From assembly GCA_000708835.1 (NCBI GenBank), contig DF237063.1, forward strand, positions 62,001-126,000: a stretch of DNA of 64,000 nucleotides, read 5' to 3'. Origin of the DNA: Klebsormidium nitens (Eukaryota > Streptophyta > Klebsormidiophyceae > Klebsormidiales > Klebsormidiaceae). Each line of letters opens with the position of its first letter. The stretch's first letter is position 1. The notes beneath the pieces are model-generated. The model ran no database searches. It was not told the DNA's origin and was given only the letters and a program-made list of their open reading frames with translations. This document shows, in pieces, positions 25,601 through 36,390 of the stretch. The position numbers and the translations under genes are program-made.

Positions 25601-28600
25601 CCCTCTATCGCTCTAAAACCACCTCTTGACCATCGACGTCTGGTCTGCGAACAATGTGGTCACCGATCTGTTTGGCTGTACAATTGATTCTTATGCCGCC
25701 AATCTCTAAGCCGTCCATTATCCATCGAAGACCTCTCAAACCTGTGAGGATCCTTGGAAGGGACATGTGGACTTAAAATCCTTTTGTGGACCCCCACACC
25801 AATTGCCACTCTCTGCGTGCACCATCAGATTGACTGGTTATTATTCAAATGGTTTCGTTCGTGATTGGTCATAACACTTCTATCGAGGGTTTGAGCCCTC
25901 CAGTAAGATCGGTCGGTCATGAGTCGCCCGACGTTCCGAACACCTTCCCTAAGCGTATTCACACCTCTGTTTCCAGGGCTACGACCTCGTGTTGTGCGGC
26001 CACTCTCTGGGCGCCGAGACCGTTCGCTGTGACAGACTTTCGCAGCTGGCACCCTTCACATTTGCGCAACAATCTTCCCTGTAAAACACAGCGTCCCTGA
26101 CCGTATCACACCTCTATCTTCGGGGATACGACCTCGTGTTGTGCAGCCACGCTCCTTCTTCCGGGACTACTATCAGTATCGAAAATCCTTACACCTGAGA
26201 GAGTAGGTACTTGCAAATACGTCGCCCCTGAAAGTATTCACACCTCTGCTTTCAGGGCTACGACCTCGTGTTGTGCGGCCACTCTCTGGGCGCGGGGACC
26301 GCAGCCCTTTTGGCCATGCTTTTGCACGGGTGGAACGGCAGCGCAGACTCGCAGACCCGACTGGGGGTCCCGTCGTCCGTTATTCGGGCCGTGCTGTTTG
26401 CCGCTCCGCCAGTCGTATCGCGGCAGCTGGCGGAGGCGGCGACCAGCTTCGTCACTACGGTCGTGCTTCAGGTGAGCCACGTGGGTGTCCGTGCGGAAGT
26501 GACGTCGTCATTACATCTTCTGCTTCTCCTGGGCCTGCAGATCCGTCGCTCTTCCTGACAAGAAATGAAGACCGACCCTCTTGGGGTAAACCTCTCCAGA
26601 TCACTTGAGGCAGATAGTGCGCACCGGAGATCGGACGCCTCAAGAAGCACGTTCTCTAGCACTAGGCTCGTCAACGGAATGAAAAGCAGTTTACGCACGA
26701 AAAGGAGGCAGCAGGGAACAAGTTGGTACGGTGCAGAATTGAACGGAACTATCTGAAGCAAAACCGGACAGGTGAAACTGGGTAGATTGGAGTTTAGAAA
26801 GTTGGACGGTGAGTTCCGCTTTTTGGCGTCTTTGCCAGATGTCGCTGTTTCGCGAATGGAACACGCTGGTCTTGTTCTGAGAAGTTCTGGCTGCAGAACG
26901 GGAAGGGTGGCCGTTTCCCTGATGAGATAGAATCTTCCAGTCAATGACGTCCTTGGCCAATGAGAATGTTACTTGACTGAGGCTATCTACTTGTCCTGTC
27001 TGCTTCTTTCTCGACACAGTTCTGGTAAGAAGTCTACGCTGCCGCTTTTGGTCAAGCAGCCGCTAAGCGCTCTCGTCTTATGCGAAATTCTTTCCCGTGA
27101 GAGCAGAGAGGTTTGGCATCCCAGCAGGTACCCTGCGATACGTCGCGAGTTTCTTTTTGAAGAACTGCCAAGAAAGGGCTCCCGTTTATAACAGCAACGC
27201 GTCTCGGCAGGATGACGTTATAGCCCGCGTGTGCCCCGCCACGCTGGAGGACCTACGTGGCGAGATCCTGGCCACCGACTGGAGCCACGTGCTCAAGGAA
27301 GGCGAGATGAAGACCAAGGTCGTGGCGGCGCTTGCGTCGACACGCGACACGCTGCACCCGCACGTCAAGGCAGCGGAAAAGGCGGCAGGTGTGCAGAATT
27401 TGCTTTTGCTTAGATTGGCTATTTTTTCAGATTTCTGTTCTCTTTATGTCGGCTTGATTCTCTGACAACTTTCCGTTCGAGTGGGTGAATGATCTGAGAG
27501 AAGGGCGCTGTCGGCACTTTCACGTGATAGCGGCATAGATGGGCATCTCAATCCCAGATCACCTGCATCAGCTTTTTTGATGTTGCGCTCTCCGTCTCGC
27601 ATTGCACAATTTCTTTCAAAAGTGCTTGAAGACGTTACAAAGGTTTGGCTTCCGATGTGTTTCTTCATTTCCATTCCTGCCCGTTTCTTATGCGTCTTTG
27701 AAAAATGATTTTGGCTTTCCAGAGGTGAAGCATTTTGTGCATTTCCCTTACTGCAAGGATCCGGTAAGCGCTTGGTCGTAGCATGTCGGAAAGATGCAAC
27801 GTTGCTTGTACGCTTGTTTGTGGTATATCGTGCGAAGCCAGGAAAGATTGATGCTTTCGAGTCTTCTGCTCGCATTATTCCTCTCCTCTCTCTCTCTGGT
27901 CCCACTTTTAGTACACTGGGTTCGTGCCCTTCCTAACATGAAGGAGCGAGCATTCCATTTCCACCATTTGACCGTTTCATTTGAGAAACGGTACCAAGCT
28001 TCGGCTTTTCGCAAACTTGTTTTTTGATTTCATGTCTGGTCTTTCGTGTACCTTCCGGGACCCGCACGAAAACATCCCACCACTGTAGGGTCTTCCAGCA
28101 CCGTTCAGATCCAGGTTCTCACTTGCCCGTTCGACTCTGCGTGCAGGTCTGAAAGAGGGCGCCCTTGCGTCTGCCGGATCCTCGATCGCCAAAATCGTCT
28201 TCGCCAAGGGAGCCGCACGTGCCATCGGCCCCCGCGTGTCTAAAGGCTTCGGCTACCTCGGAACGGCGGCCGCGATTGCGGCAGCAGTGGGAGGTTCCGT
28301 GTATGACAGCATGGGTGAGGAGTTTGGAGCACCTCAAGTACTTTTGGAGGGAGCTCTGTTGGATGGTCGCCTGTAACGAGTCGAAACGCTCGTCCGTGGT
28401 TTTGCGTGAGGATATACATTTGCATCATCAAGGAAGCGGGCCTTTGAGCAACCTAACGCACAGCCTTTGCTTTTGCTTAATTGCCTAAACGGGGACAGGG
28501 GTAAAGTGCCTGAGTCGTACCGATTTGGGGAAGGGTCTGCTCCTGCTTGCGCCCGTCCATTGAAAGGAGACGTCTTCCAGTCATGAACAACATGGTCGGC

Positions 28601-29098
28601 AGCTACCCTTCTTCTGGATGGATCAGCGAAACTATGTACATTAGAACTGAGCCTGTTCAATTTTGTTTTTTGGCAGCAGCAGCAGGCGACCCCCCCCGGC
28701 AAGCGTCCGCATCAGAAGCTGGGCCGTCCGATGGTGCGACGGCGCCCGCATCCAACGGCGGAGCAGCATCCGGCGAAGTGGCCCGTTCCGGTTCCGGAGG
28801 CGCTGTTCCGGTTAGCGCCGAGGAAGCGGAACGCCGGCGGCTGTTCGTTCCGGGTTTGCAGTACCACATAGTCCGGCGGCCAGCGATAGTTGGAACGGAA
28901 AAGAAGGACGAGCGGAACGGAAAGGGGGCGGAAGAGGGGGTGGGGGAGGGGTCGGAGAAGGTACGGCACAGCTTGTTTAGGGGTGACGATCCGAGCCGAC
29001 GATTTGGGCGGATTGTGCTAACCAATACGATGCTGGCGGACCACTCGTGCCCGGCGTATGCGGAGGGTCTGCAAGATGCGCTACGGACTTGTGTTTGA
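22669..29098 (+). CDS. Class 3 lipase, sn1-specific diacylglycerol lipase-like
   Basis: Exons supported by splice sites: 22669-22789, 23614-23818, 23962-about 24028, 24475-24661, 25020-25238, 26256-26471, 27211-27388, 28147-28314 and 28677-29098 (about 590 residues). The start is the ATG at 22669 (MAATSGEES). DAG-lipase features appear in order: ELETLLSWLYIANAAYE, HKPAYYLAVDHSKRCVILC, RGTWTATDVLTDM, an HHGM lid region, the nucleophile elbow GHSLGAGTAALLAMLL, VLFAAPPVVS, DDVIAR (family position of the catalytic Asp), a hydrophobic YLGTAAAIAAAVGG stretch, and a C-terminal LADHSCPAYAEGL giving the catalytic His. Such enzymes hydrolyse diacylglycerol at membranes. The phases of exons 23962-24028 and 24475-24661 do not match, so a small exon or another donor is missing; a further exon at about 23021-23074 is possible. 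Two introns hold junction copies. Confidence 0.88.
23393..23613 (+). repeat. Two decayed copies of the acceptor/5' end of lipase exon 23614-23818
   Basis: The exon start (GGTACTCCAACTAGAGATGGGGAACAAG...CTGTCACCACCCTTGCGGCGGTTGCT) is preceded by two copies, at about 23393-23503 and 23504-23609, each about 105-110 bp. Both keep the core ACCCCAACTAGAG / ACTCCAACTAGAG, the GTCACCACC(A/C)TC(G/T)CGGCGGTTG part and the intronic TTAACCTGTCATCT flank. They are in direct orientation and contiguous, so the last 220 bp of the intron are a tandem array ending in the real exon. Confidence 0.8.
24103..24207 (+). repeat. Three tandem copies of a 36-37-bp intronic unit
   Basis: GGTTGTTGTCACACCCATACATC followed by (G/T)TTG(T/G)TCTTTC.TTT occurs three times head to tail in a lipase intron, almost unchanged between copies. 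It is pyrimidine-rich and ends just before a strong donor-like CAAG/GTAAGTATG at about 24233. Confidence 0.85.
25957..26155 (+). repeat. Two copies of the acceptor and start of the lipase catalytic exon (pseudo-exons)
   Basis: The real junction is at 26229-26290 (TATTCACACCTCTGCTTTCAG then GGCTACGACCTCGTGTTGTGC..., coding GYDLVLCGHSLGA). A nearly perfect copy, including the acceptor and the whole GHSLGA codon stretch, lies at about 25957-26023, and a more decayed one (acceptor lost) at about 26101-26150. Copies are about 136 bp apart. If the first copy's acceptor were used, the frame would run 34 codons and stop at a TAA at about 26083, truncating the enzyme right after the nucleophile elbow. 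Confidence 0.85.
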
Positions 29099-30746
29099 GA
29101 TAAAAGCTGACAAGACCTGTAAGTATCTGCAACTGGTGCAGTGGCGTTTGTCGATAATCAAAAATAGTTATGGAGCTAACTTGGGATTACTGACTATTCT
29201 TGCCATGCTTGAAGTTGATTGAGTCGACAGAGTTTCGTTCCAACGGCCATGTGTCCAACTGCTAATATTTCGTAACTTAGAATTCTGAAACGTGCTTACA
29301 ATTACTTGGTTGCATACGGACGGTTGGTCGAGTTCATTGATTGAACTCTCACAGCTAGTCATTCGCACATGGTCGACAATTCTGAAGGCTTGCCGTACAT
29401 TTGGAAACAAACGCGAACCCCAGGCTTAACTTGTCTGGTTGCGCGCGGCAGTCGGAAGTCAATTGGAGTATATCGTTGTCGGATAAGCGATGTTCACTTA
29501 CTGTGTAACTCGTGGCACCACCCGCCATGCGCCGGCGCCAGACAGCGGCCGGGCGGCGGGTCGTATATGCGTACACATCATCCGACATGCATGATATATG
29601 CAAGGACCGAGACTACGGGTTTGTCGCGGTGCATGATCTTGGCATGACGGTGAACATGTTATTTCATGCGGTGCCACCAAATCAGCGATGCTGCAATTTC
29701 GTGTATATACCATATGCAGTACGTACGGTTCATTAATGGCCAGCGCGATCACGGCGCTCCCTGCAATGTATTTGAGATTGCAAAAGTTACTATGGAACCT
29801 CCTTGAGTGCCGGTGGTTCGGCCGCCCGCACAATCCCGACGCATGCCCTTCTTGATCGCAACGACATTCTGCGCTCAACGAAATACGCATGTCCGCCCAC
29901 TAGTATCGGTGTGATGTCCATTTCAAATCGATCCATCTGCAGATGTTTTCTTTAATGTATATGCCGAGTTTGCAGTAATTCCCCTGTTTGTTTGGGTTAA
30001 TTATTCTCGTGCAAGCCTTCGCCGGGCTACTCCCGGTTGCTTTCGTCAGAGAGTATCTTTCCATCGAACTGAGGTCAGATCTGGGCACCGATCTGTCGTC
30101 ATGGCCTCCAAGGCGCTCGCTCCACCACATAGAGATACGTGGTCAACTCAAGATTCAACACCATACATTTTATGACTGAAATCAGACTCTGCCCGCTGCA
30201 GCTATTGATCTGTCCTCTTTCCCAAAGCATTTGAAATCTCGTGTCAAACTATCCTACAGCTTGTTTATGTGTCACACAAACAGTGAAATCTCAGTCATTT
30301 CAGTGAAATTCAGTGAAATACAGTAAATTTCAGTGAATTCAGTCATTTCAGTGAAATCTCAATCCAACGCAGTGATACCTATGGCTATTTATCTGAGTCA
30401 AAGCAATGTCCATGGCTTCGAGCGAAGCACCACTCGCTACGGAAGTCTTTGCTAAAGAAAGCAACTCAAAACTTTTCAAAAATTTGGTAGCATCTATTTC
30501 CAACCCCCTCGTGTTCGTTAGTAATCAAGTTCTTGTCCCGAGCGCCGCGTTATACGTTCGCTTGGAACTCCCTGCTTTACGTAGCAACTCTGAGCGCTTC
30601 TTCGAGATGCAGATTCCGCGTAATGGACCGCTCTCCATCACTTGAAGAACCCATCAAAAATGGATTAAAAGCAACTGGTAAAAACTAACTAGAATAAGAG
30701 CTGTTCCTCTCGTCACTGAGAGTCCAACGACCATCGGTGCTTTCGC
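29099..30746. other. Convergent intergenic region, no supported gene
   Basis: This lies between the 3' ends of the lipase gene and the secreted beta-propeller-like gene. Frames at 29498-29890 (-) and 30406-30645 (+) are open but show no domain and have no splice partners. Around 29560-29730 there are many CATATG, TGCATG and GTATAC palindromes, similar in texture to 62280-62800. Confidence 0.6.
30281..30366 (+). repeat. Degenerate CAGTGAAAT short tandem repeat
   Basis: Units of 9-11 bp based on TTCAGTGAAA(T) recur about eight times (CAGTGAAATCTCAGTCATTT, CAGTGAAATTCAGTGAAATA and so on). This is a simple minisatellite in the intergenic space with no sign of coding. Confidence 0.85.
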
Positions 30747-33700
30747 TTAAAACATCGTGGCGGCAGCAATTGCCACTCCGCTGAGCGTCACAACGGCAGC
30801 GGAAAAACGCGCGCGAGCAGCTCCCCCGGTCTTCGTCCCCGCCCCGGGGGCTCCGTTTCCGTCGCCAGTCCCGGTTCCGCCCCCTCCATTTCCGGTCCCA
30901 TTCACATTCGTTCCGTTGGTTCCGTTGGTTCCGTTCGTTCCGTTGCCTGAGGTCGACGGCCCCGGGGCAGGTCCGGGCGCGAGATTCGCGGGGGGGGGCC
31001 TCGGCACGGGCGGTGGAGGGGGGGGGATGCAATATCCGAGCGTGAAGGGAGTGCTCCGGTTGTTGAGCGACGCGTCCGTGCACTTGTCGACCGGAGCGAC
31101 GGAACTGAAGAGCGTGGACGGAATGCAGCTGCAGGAAAGCCCGTCGGCCTTGAGGCACGGCGCGGCGGCCGCGCCGCACCCGCCGTTGGTCCACGACAGC
31201 ACGTCGACGCCGTTGCTGACGCCATCGATGGCGTCATGCAGGGCGAAGGCGAGGTCGGTGCCGGGGGTGTCGGCAAAAACTCCAGCGTAGACCGTTCCGT
31301 TGTTGCCGGCGGAGTCCGTCGCGAGGACGAAGGAGAACATGGACGGATCGTCGAGCGGCTGCGGAAGGAGGCGGGGAGCGTATGATTTAAGGCGTCCTTC
31401 GGCAAGAGCTTTCCGCCTCGAAAGTCTTTGGCAAAGAGATGCAGGAATGAAAGCGCAATATGTCGCTCAGCAAAGACGATGTTGTTTTGTAATCTAAAAC
31501 GACAGGAATCTTATATGCAAATCGTCATCATTTCGCAACGGACCGGCAGAATCAATCTTTTGAGTCCCTGGTACCTTTAGTAGGCACGCGAGCTCCCCAT
31601 GAGAAGGAGAGGTCTTCAAATTGGAGGTCGCAACCGATTGGATCTTTGTCTGAACGAACGGAGGGGCTCTGAAGGAGAGGTCATCGAGGCTCCGTCCGTT
31701 TGGGACCCAGAGACACAGAGCATCTGTAATTGCGACGGAGTGATCCCCACGGAAATGAATTGAAATCTAGTATGCCGGACCAGGGCTAGACTGTTGGGCT
31801 TTCAAAGAGATCACCGTTCTATAAAAAGCTCGGTTCTCCAAAGATTCTTGATCAAAACCATCTTGTGTTCTAAACGTCCCGAATTTTGCTGTCATCAGCT
31901 CATGGCCCTACCCAGATCTCTTCCAACCGTCAAACTTGAAAAGGTTGAACACCTGGATAACATCATCCCAAAGGGAAGGAAGACGTCAGGCTAAGCATAC
32001 CTTGCTAGTTGCGATCCCGTACAGCGGATTCGCCGGATCATTGGTTGCGAAGTAAATCATGCTGTCCCGCGGATAAGCGGCCATAGCCCGGAAGTTGTGG
32101 GCTGGGAGCTCGAAGAGGGGGTCGCTGGGGGAGCCGCCGGAAACAGCGCGCCTACAGCGGAAGCGGATCTCATCTTAAGATTGTCACTTTTAAATGTCGA
32201 CGATTATGAGTCACATTCATGAGAGCTTGCGGTTGAAGCTGTTCCGGAATCCAGAGCCGCCGAGAGTAGGGCGTCTATGTTGGGAGAGATTCGTTTCTTG
32301 ATATCGGAAAGAGTTGTTCGCCGAAGCACCAGTCAACTTGTAAAGTCCGAGAGCTTGCAGTGTTAGATATCTGGGAGAAAAGAGCCGTTCGAACATCGCG
32401 CCTACACCGGGAGAAAACCGTCCGTATCTTGGTATTGTCAAAGATGGGTCGAAGGTGAAAGTTCACACGGGAAAGAGTCCGAGGTTGATTCTAACGTCAA
32501 ACCGGTCAACTCCGGATATTCAGGAATAGAGAGGCAACAGATCAACCTGCGAGAGGGAGGCACTTCAAAGATCTTACGCAAGCTGGGGCAAGCTTCAGGC
32601 TGATTCAAAGATCGTTTGCATTTCTGGTGGTTCATGATTTACACCTTTTGAAGTCGAAGGAGAACAAAGGTATTGAAGCACTCGCGATTCTGCGTTTGTG
32701 CAGCATGCGGAGATGAAGAGTGCGTGACGGAGGCAAGGGTGGCCTTCGAGGGTAAAACACACTGCCAGCAATTGGAACTTTCTGCTCGGAGTTATGATTC
32801 CGCCAAACCCCCTACGTAGGAGGAGCGCCGGACGAAGCGGGTCCTCGAATAAGGGCGTCTCACGGGCAGATGCGCAGTCACGGAACCCCCCTTCAAACCT
32901 TCTTCCAAACTACGTCTGCGGATTGTCTCTCAAGTTGTCTGGCGGAAAAGGGTTTCGATGCTGCACAGACGTCTAGAAAATGGAGCGCTTACCTCGTGAC
33001 GTATCCGCGGTGCCCATTGTACGACTGATTGTACGAGCCGCCCAGTTGGTAAAACACCTGGTTGGCGTCATCGAACGTCATGCTGACGTAGTCGATGGCG
33101 CCATTGTCCCCCTGGGCGAGGGTCGACGTGGCAACCAGCGCGGGCGTATCCAGGTTCACTTCGTAGTACTGCGAACGCAGGTGGGCGCGAATACTTTGAT
33201 AGTCAGGTACTTGTTTTTTATGATAATAACTAAATCGAAATGTTCTAGTAATCAGTAAAAAGCTCAGATTTTGGATCAAGGTTGAGTTTTGGGCGGAAAG
33301 AGTCAGAATCGTTGGACCGCACTAAAAAATGCCGGTGCTTGTCGATGCATTGAACAACATGCTTAGTGGACGGTGAAGGGATTGACCTAGGGGTTAAGTC
33401 ATTCTGGGGTAAAAGTTGGTCCGGCATATATCTTTGGTTCAAGGATTTTGTTATGTCGAGGGCTTACTTTTCACGAAGCTTGGTTGACTGAATCAAAAAG
33501 TGCAAGAGGCGGAAACCAGTTGCAGGGTCTCAACCTTCGCTTGATAACCCCTTAACATGAACTCCGCTTATGTACTTGGAAGAAGCAAGAACGGAATTGA
33601 CACGGCGCCATCTCTATTCAAGTTGCGACGCTGGAGATTTCCGGAAGTTGCAGCGAAACCGTATGAGTTAAGAGAGGTTCGCAATCTTGGAAACAGGAGC

Positions 33701-36390
33701 TGTCCCTTTGCTTACAGACAAAGCATCTCCGCACTGGCCGACTGGATTTGGACGTTCACGTGTTTGGCTTTCCAAACAACAGATGGCAGAGCAACTCCAA
33801 GTTTCCAACCGATGAGCTTAGTATGGTCACGTAAGCAGAAAAAGAAACCAAACAAAGTATAGTGGCAGAGAGACAGAGCTGAAGAAGTAGAAGACAAACG
33901 GTTGGCGGAAGCAAAGGGCAGGGCGACGGCCGCATCGAGGAAGGACCAAAAAGAAACAAAGAAAAGGGGAGAAAGAAAAAGCGGGCAGGGTCCGGATTTG
34001 AGCAGCCGAGAAAAAAGGTCGGTCCAATCAGAACGGATTGGAAAAATCTCCGAACTTTGCGAATATTGCCGCAGCTCTTTAAAAGCGAACGGCTAATCTT
34101 GGCTCTAATGCTCAACGTATAGTGACTTTCAGCGGTGAGGGCTCTTCCGTTCGAGAGGTTGACACTTACGGGTCCAGATCGAAACTTTCAGACGTCTGTC
34201 ATCCTTCAAAACGAAGCGTAGTGTTGGCGACCGAAAGACGAGGGAGCGACTCATCATACATGTGACGTCAGCCCTCACCTGATTCGCCGTCACGTAGTAA
34301 CCCCGCCGTCCTGCCACGTTGAACACGACTCCGCCTTCGAAGGGGGCGGGGTTCAAGGTGAGACTGACCCCCTGAACCGGGCTGCTCGGGTCGCTGACGT
34401 CATACGTAATGACGCTCGTCCCGACACCTGCCCATAGCGTCTTCTTCACGGGGTCATAGGCTATGGTGGTAAAAGCCGCCGTGGAGCCGAGGTCGGTCGG
34501 GTTTCCGACCAGTGTCAAGGCGCCAACACCTGGAAGAAAGAGCGGGCGTTGACACTAGCTAGTCACAGGAAGGATGTGCGCCTAGATAAAGCTGGTTATT
34601 GGGTCTTTAACCAGGCCTCAACCAGTGTAGTCTGGTGGTAACAAGGTTGACCTATGCCTAACCAGGCTTGGATGGGTATCGTTTTCTCTGTGACTACGTG
34701 GAGTCGTGATCTCAGTATGTCGTGAAAGGTCTGGGCTTGCTTTTGGGCTTGCTTGAAGAAGGAGGCAAGCATATGTTGCCGTTTTCGAGCACCCTTCTAT
34801 CCTCTTTCAGATTGAGCTTTGTTGGTTCCTGGTCGACACAAGAGCTGATAGCTTCTCCACGTTGAACTTCATATTACGAAAAGGATTGTAACGCACATGA
34901 CTCACTGAAGCGGTGATGACAAAACGACGTCGCACTGATGCTCAAATAAGATTCATAAATTAATCAAAAATCGACAATTGACATCGGCAATCAACATCGG
35001 CAATCGACATCTCCGACCAAGGTGCCAATTGCGTGACACGGATACGCCCAGCCTTAATTGTCCAGATTCGATCATTCGTTGTTTCATTCTCAGCGGCCTT
35101 TTGCATTGCAGCTGCAAAGATGCATCATCTTGCTTGCCAGAGTGATGCACCGCATATCCAGACTGCAAAGCGGGAGCCTTTTTTTGGGATTCTCCCTACG
35201 TGACGTCCCCTGAAAGGCACCCCACTCACCAGTGTAGTTCAGAATCTGGAACTGCATGTTTGGCCCCGTCTTGGTCGCCATGAACGCAAGACCCCGTTCT
35301 ATGTCCAGCGCATATCGTTGCACTCGGTTGGCGGGCGTCAGGCTCAGAGAGATATCCGGACAGATGAAAACGTCGCTTGCGTTCAGGGTCAGCGACACCG
35401 GGATGCGCCAGAACTGCGCAGAAGAATCGATCGGGCTGAGGCTAATGTGGTTGCATAGCAGTAAAGCACGTTCAGGTGGTAGTCTGGTTGAAGAACCTGC
35501 TAAAGAATTTGAACGCCTTCCTGCAAACATTTGTAATCTATGCTGACTTGTTCAAAAGCTGCCTTTTGAATGATTCTGTGAGCGAGTTGCGAAAGGGAAG
35601 CCCTACAGCTGGGTTCACACGGCTTAAGGTCGTAAGATGCGCGCCGAAATGCAATACGGAAGGCCTTTCAGTTGCTAGACTTAGTTCGTCTCAGCTCACC
35701 CAAGCAACATATGCATCAATCACACGAAAACTATGTTAGAAGTATGAGCTTTCATGCAGCTACATCTGGCTGCCAATCTCTCTTGGACGATGACAATTTT
35801 AGCAGAGTCCTTATAGCCTACTGCATTGCCATGAGCTTGACACAGTCTGCACATGGTGATAGGTCAGACTGTATTGTTTGCGCATCTGTTGCTGGACAAG
35901 CCTGCGGCTTCCCGGCTTATACATCACTTGCTCAGATTCCCTACTCGTTTTTTTTCTGGCAGGGCTAAAGCTGCGCCTTTCTCCCAGATCAACGAAAAAG
36001 CATGCAGGGAGTCGCAAGCAGATCAGCAGGGACAAGACAGAGAAGGGCGGGTTCTGTGGGGCAGCTAAGGTGCTCAGAAAACTTGAAGGTCTAGAACTAT
36101 TTTAGAAGAGGAAAAGACAACAAGCTTCAATGGATGTTGTCAAATTTGCAGACCTGGGTGTCTATAGCAGCCAGAAGGAACCCCCTGCTCTCATCGAGTC
36201 TGACATCCCCATAAAAGCCCGAGCGATCATGGAACTGCAAGTCTGAGAGGATTGTCAACGTATCAGCGTCGCCCCCCTGGCACCCTGGAAAAGCGTCCGC
36301 AGTTTGCAGGCCCAGAGCCAGGATTAAAAGGCAGCTGAGCAGGGTTTTGACATGCGGCGCAGAAGGCTGGCTGACGAGGAATGACGCCAT
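30747..36390 (-). CDS. Secreted beta-propeller-like protein with Pro/NGT-rich tail and probable GPI signal
   Basis: Six exons in phase: 36154-36390, 35230-35413, 34279-34529, 32993-33168, 32001-32151 and 30747-31358; 536 residues. The ATG at 36390 opens a signal peptide (KTLLSCLLILALGLQTADA). Residues about 40-410 hold repeated strands with a beta-propeller look: YGDVRLDESRGFLLAAIDTQ, RYALDIERGLAFMATKT, FTTIAYDPVKKTLWAGVGTS, IDYVSMTFDDANQVFYQLGG, FRAMAAYPRDSMIYFATND and FSFVLATDSAGN. A Cys-rich stretch (CGAAAAPCLKADGLSCSC...C...YC) follows, then PPPPPPVPRPPP, a run of NGT sequons and a Gly/Thr-rich linker. The C-terminus (FSAAVVTLSGVAIAAATMF) is a hydrophobic tail without a cytosolic end, as in GPI-anchored cell-wall proteins. 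I do not recognise a named family; an extracellular wall or adhesion role is inference. Confidence 0.8.
30909..30946 (-). repeat. 9-bp codon repeat encoding Asn-Gly-Thr sequons
   Basis: On the coding strand the units are AACGGAACG/AACGGAACC/AACGAACG-like and encode four NGT units in a row, with a fifth shortly after (NVNGT). Each NGT is an N-glycosylation sequon, so the repeat number sets potential glycan density on the stalk of the secreted protein. Confidence 0.85.

Noticed and set aside
29498-29890. 130-codon minus-strand frame
   Set aside because: It overlaps palindrome-rich intergenic sequence and has no domain or splice signals.
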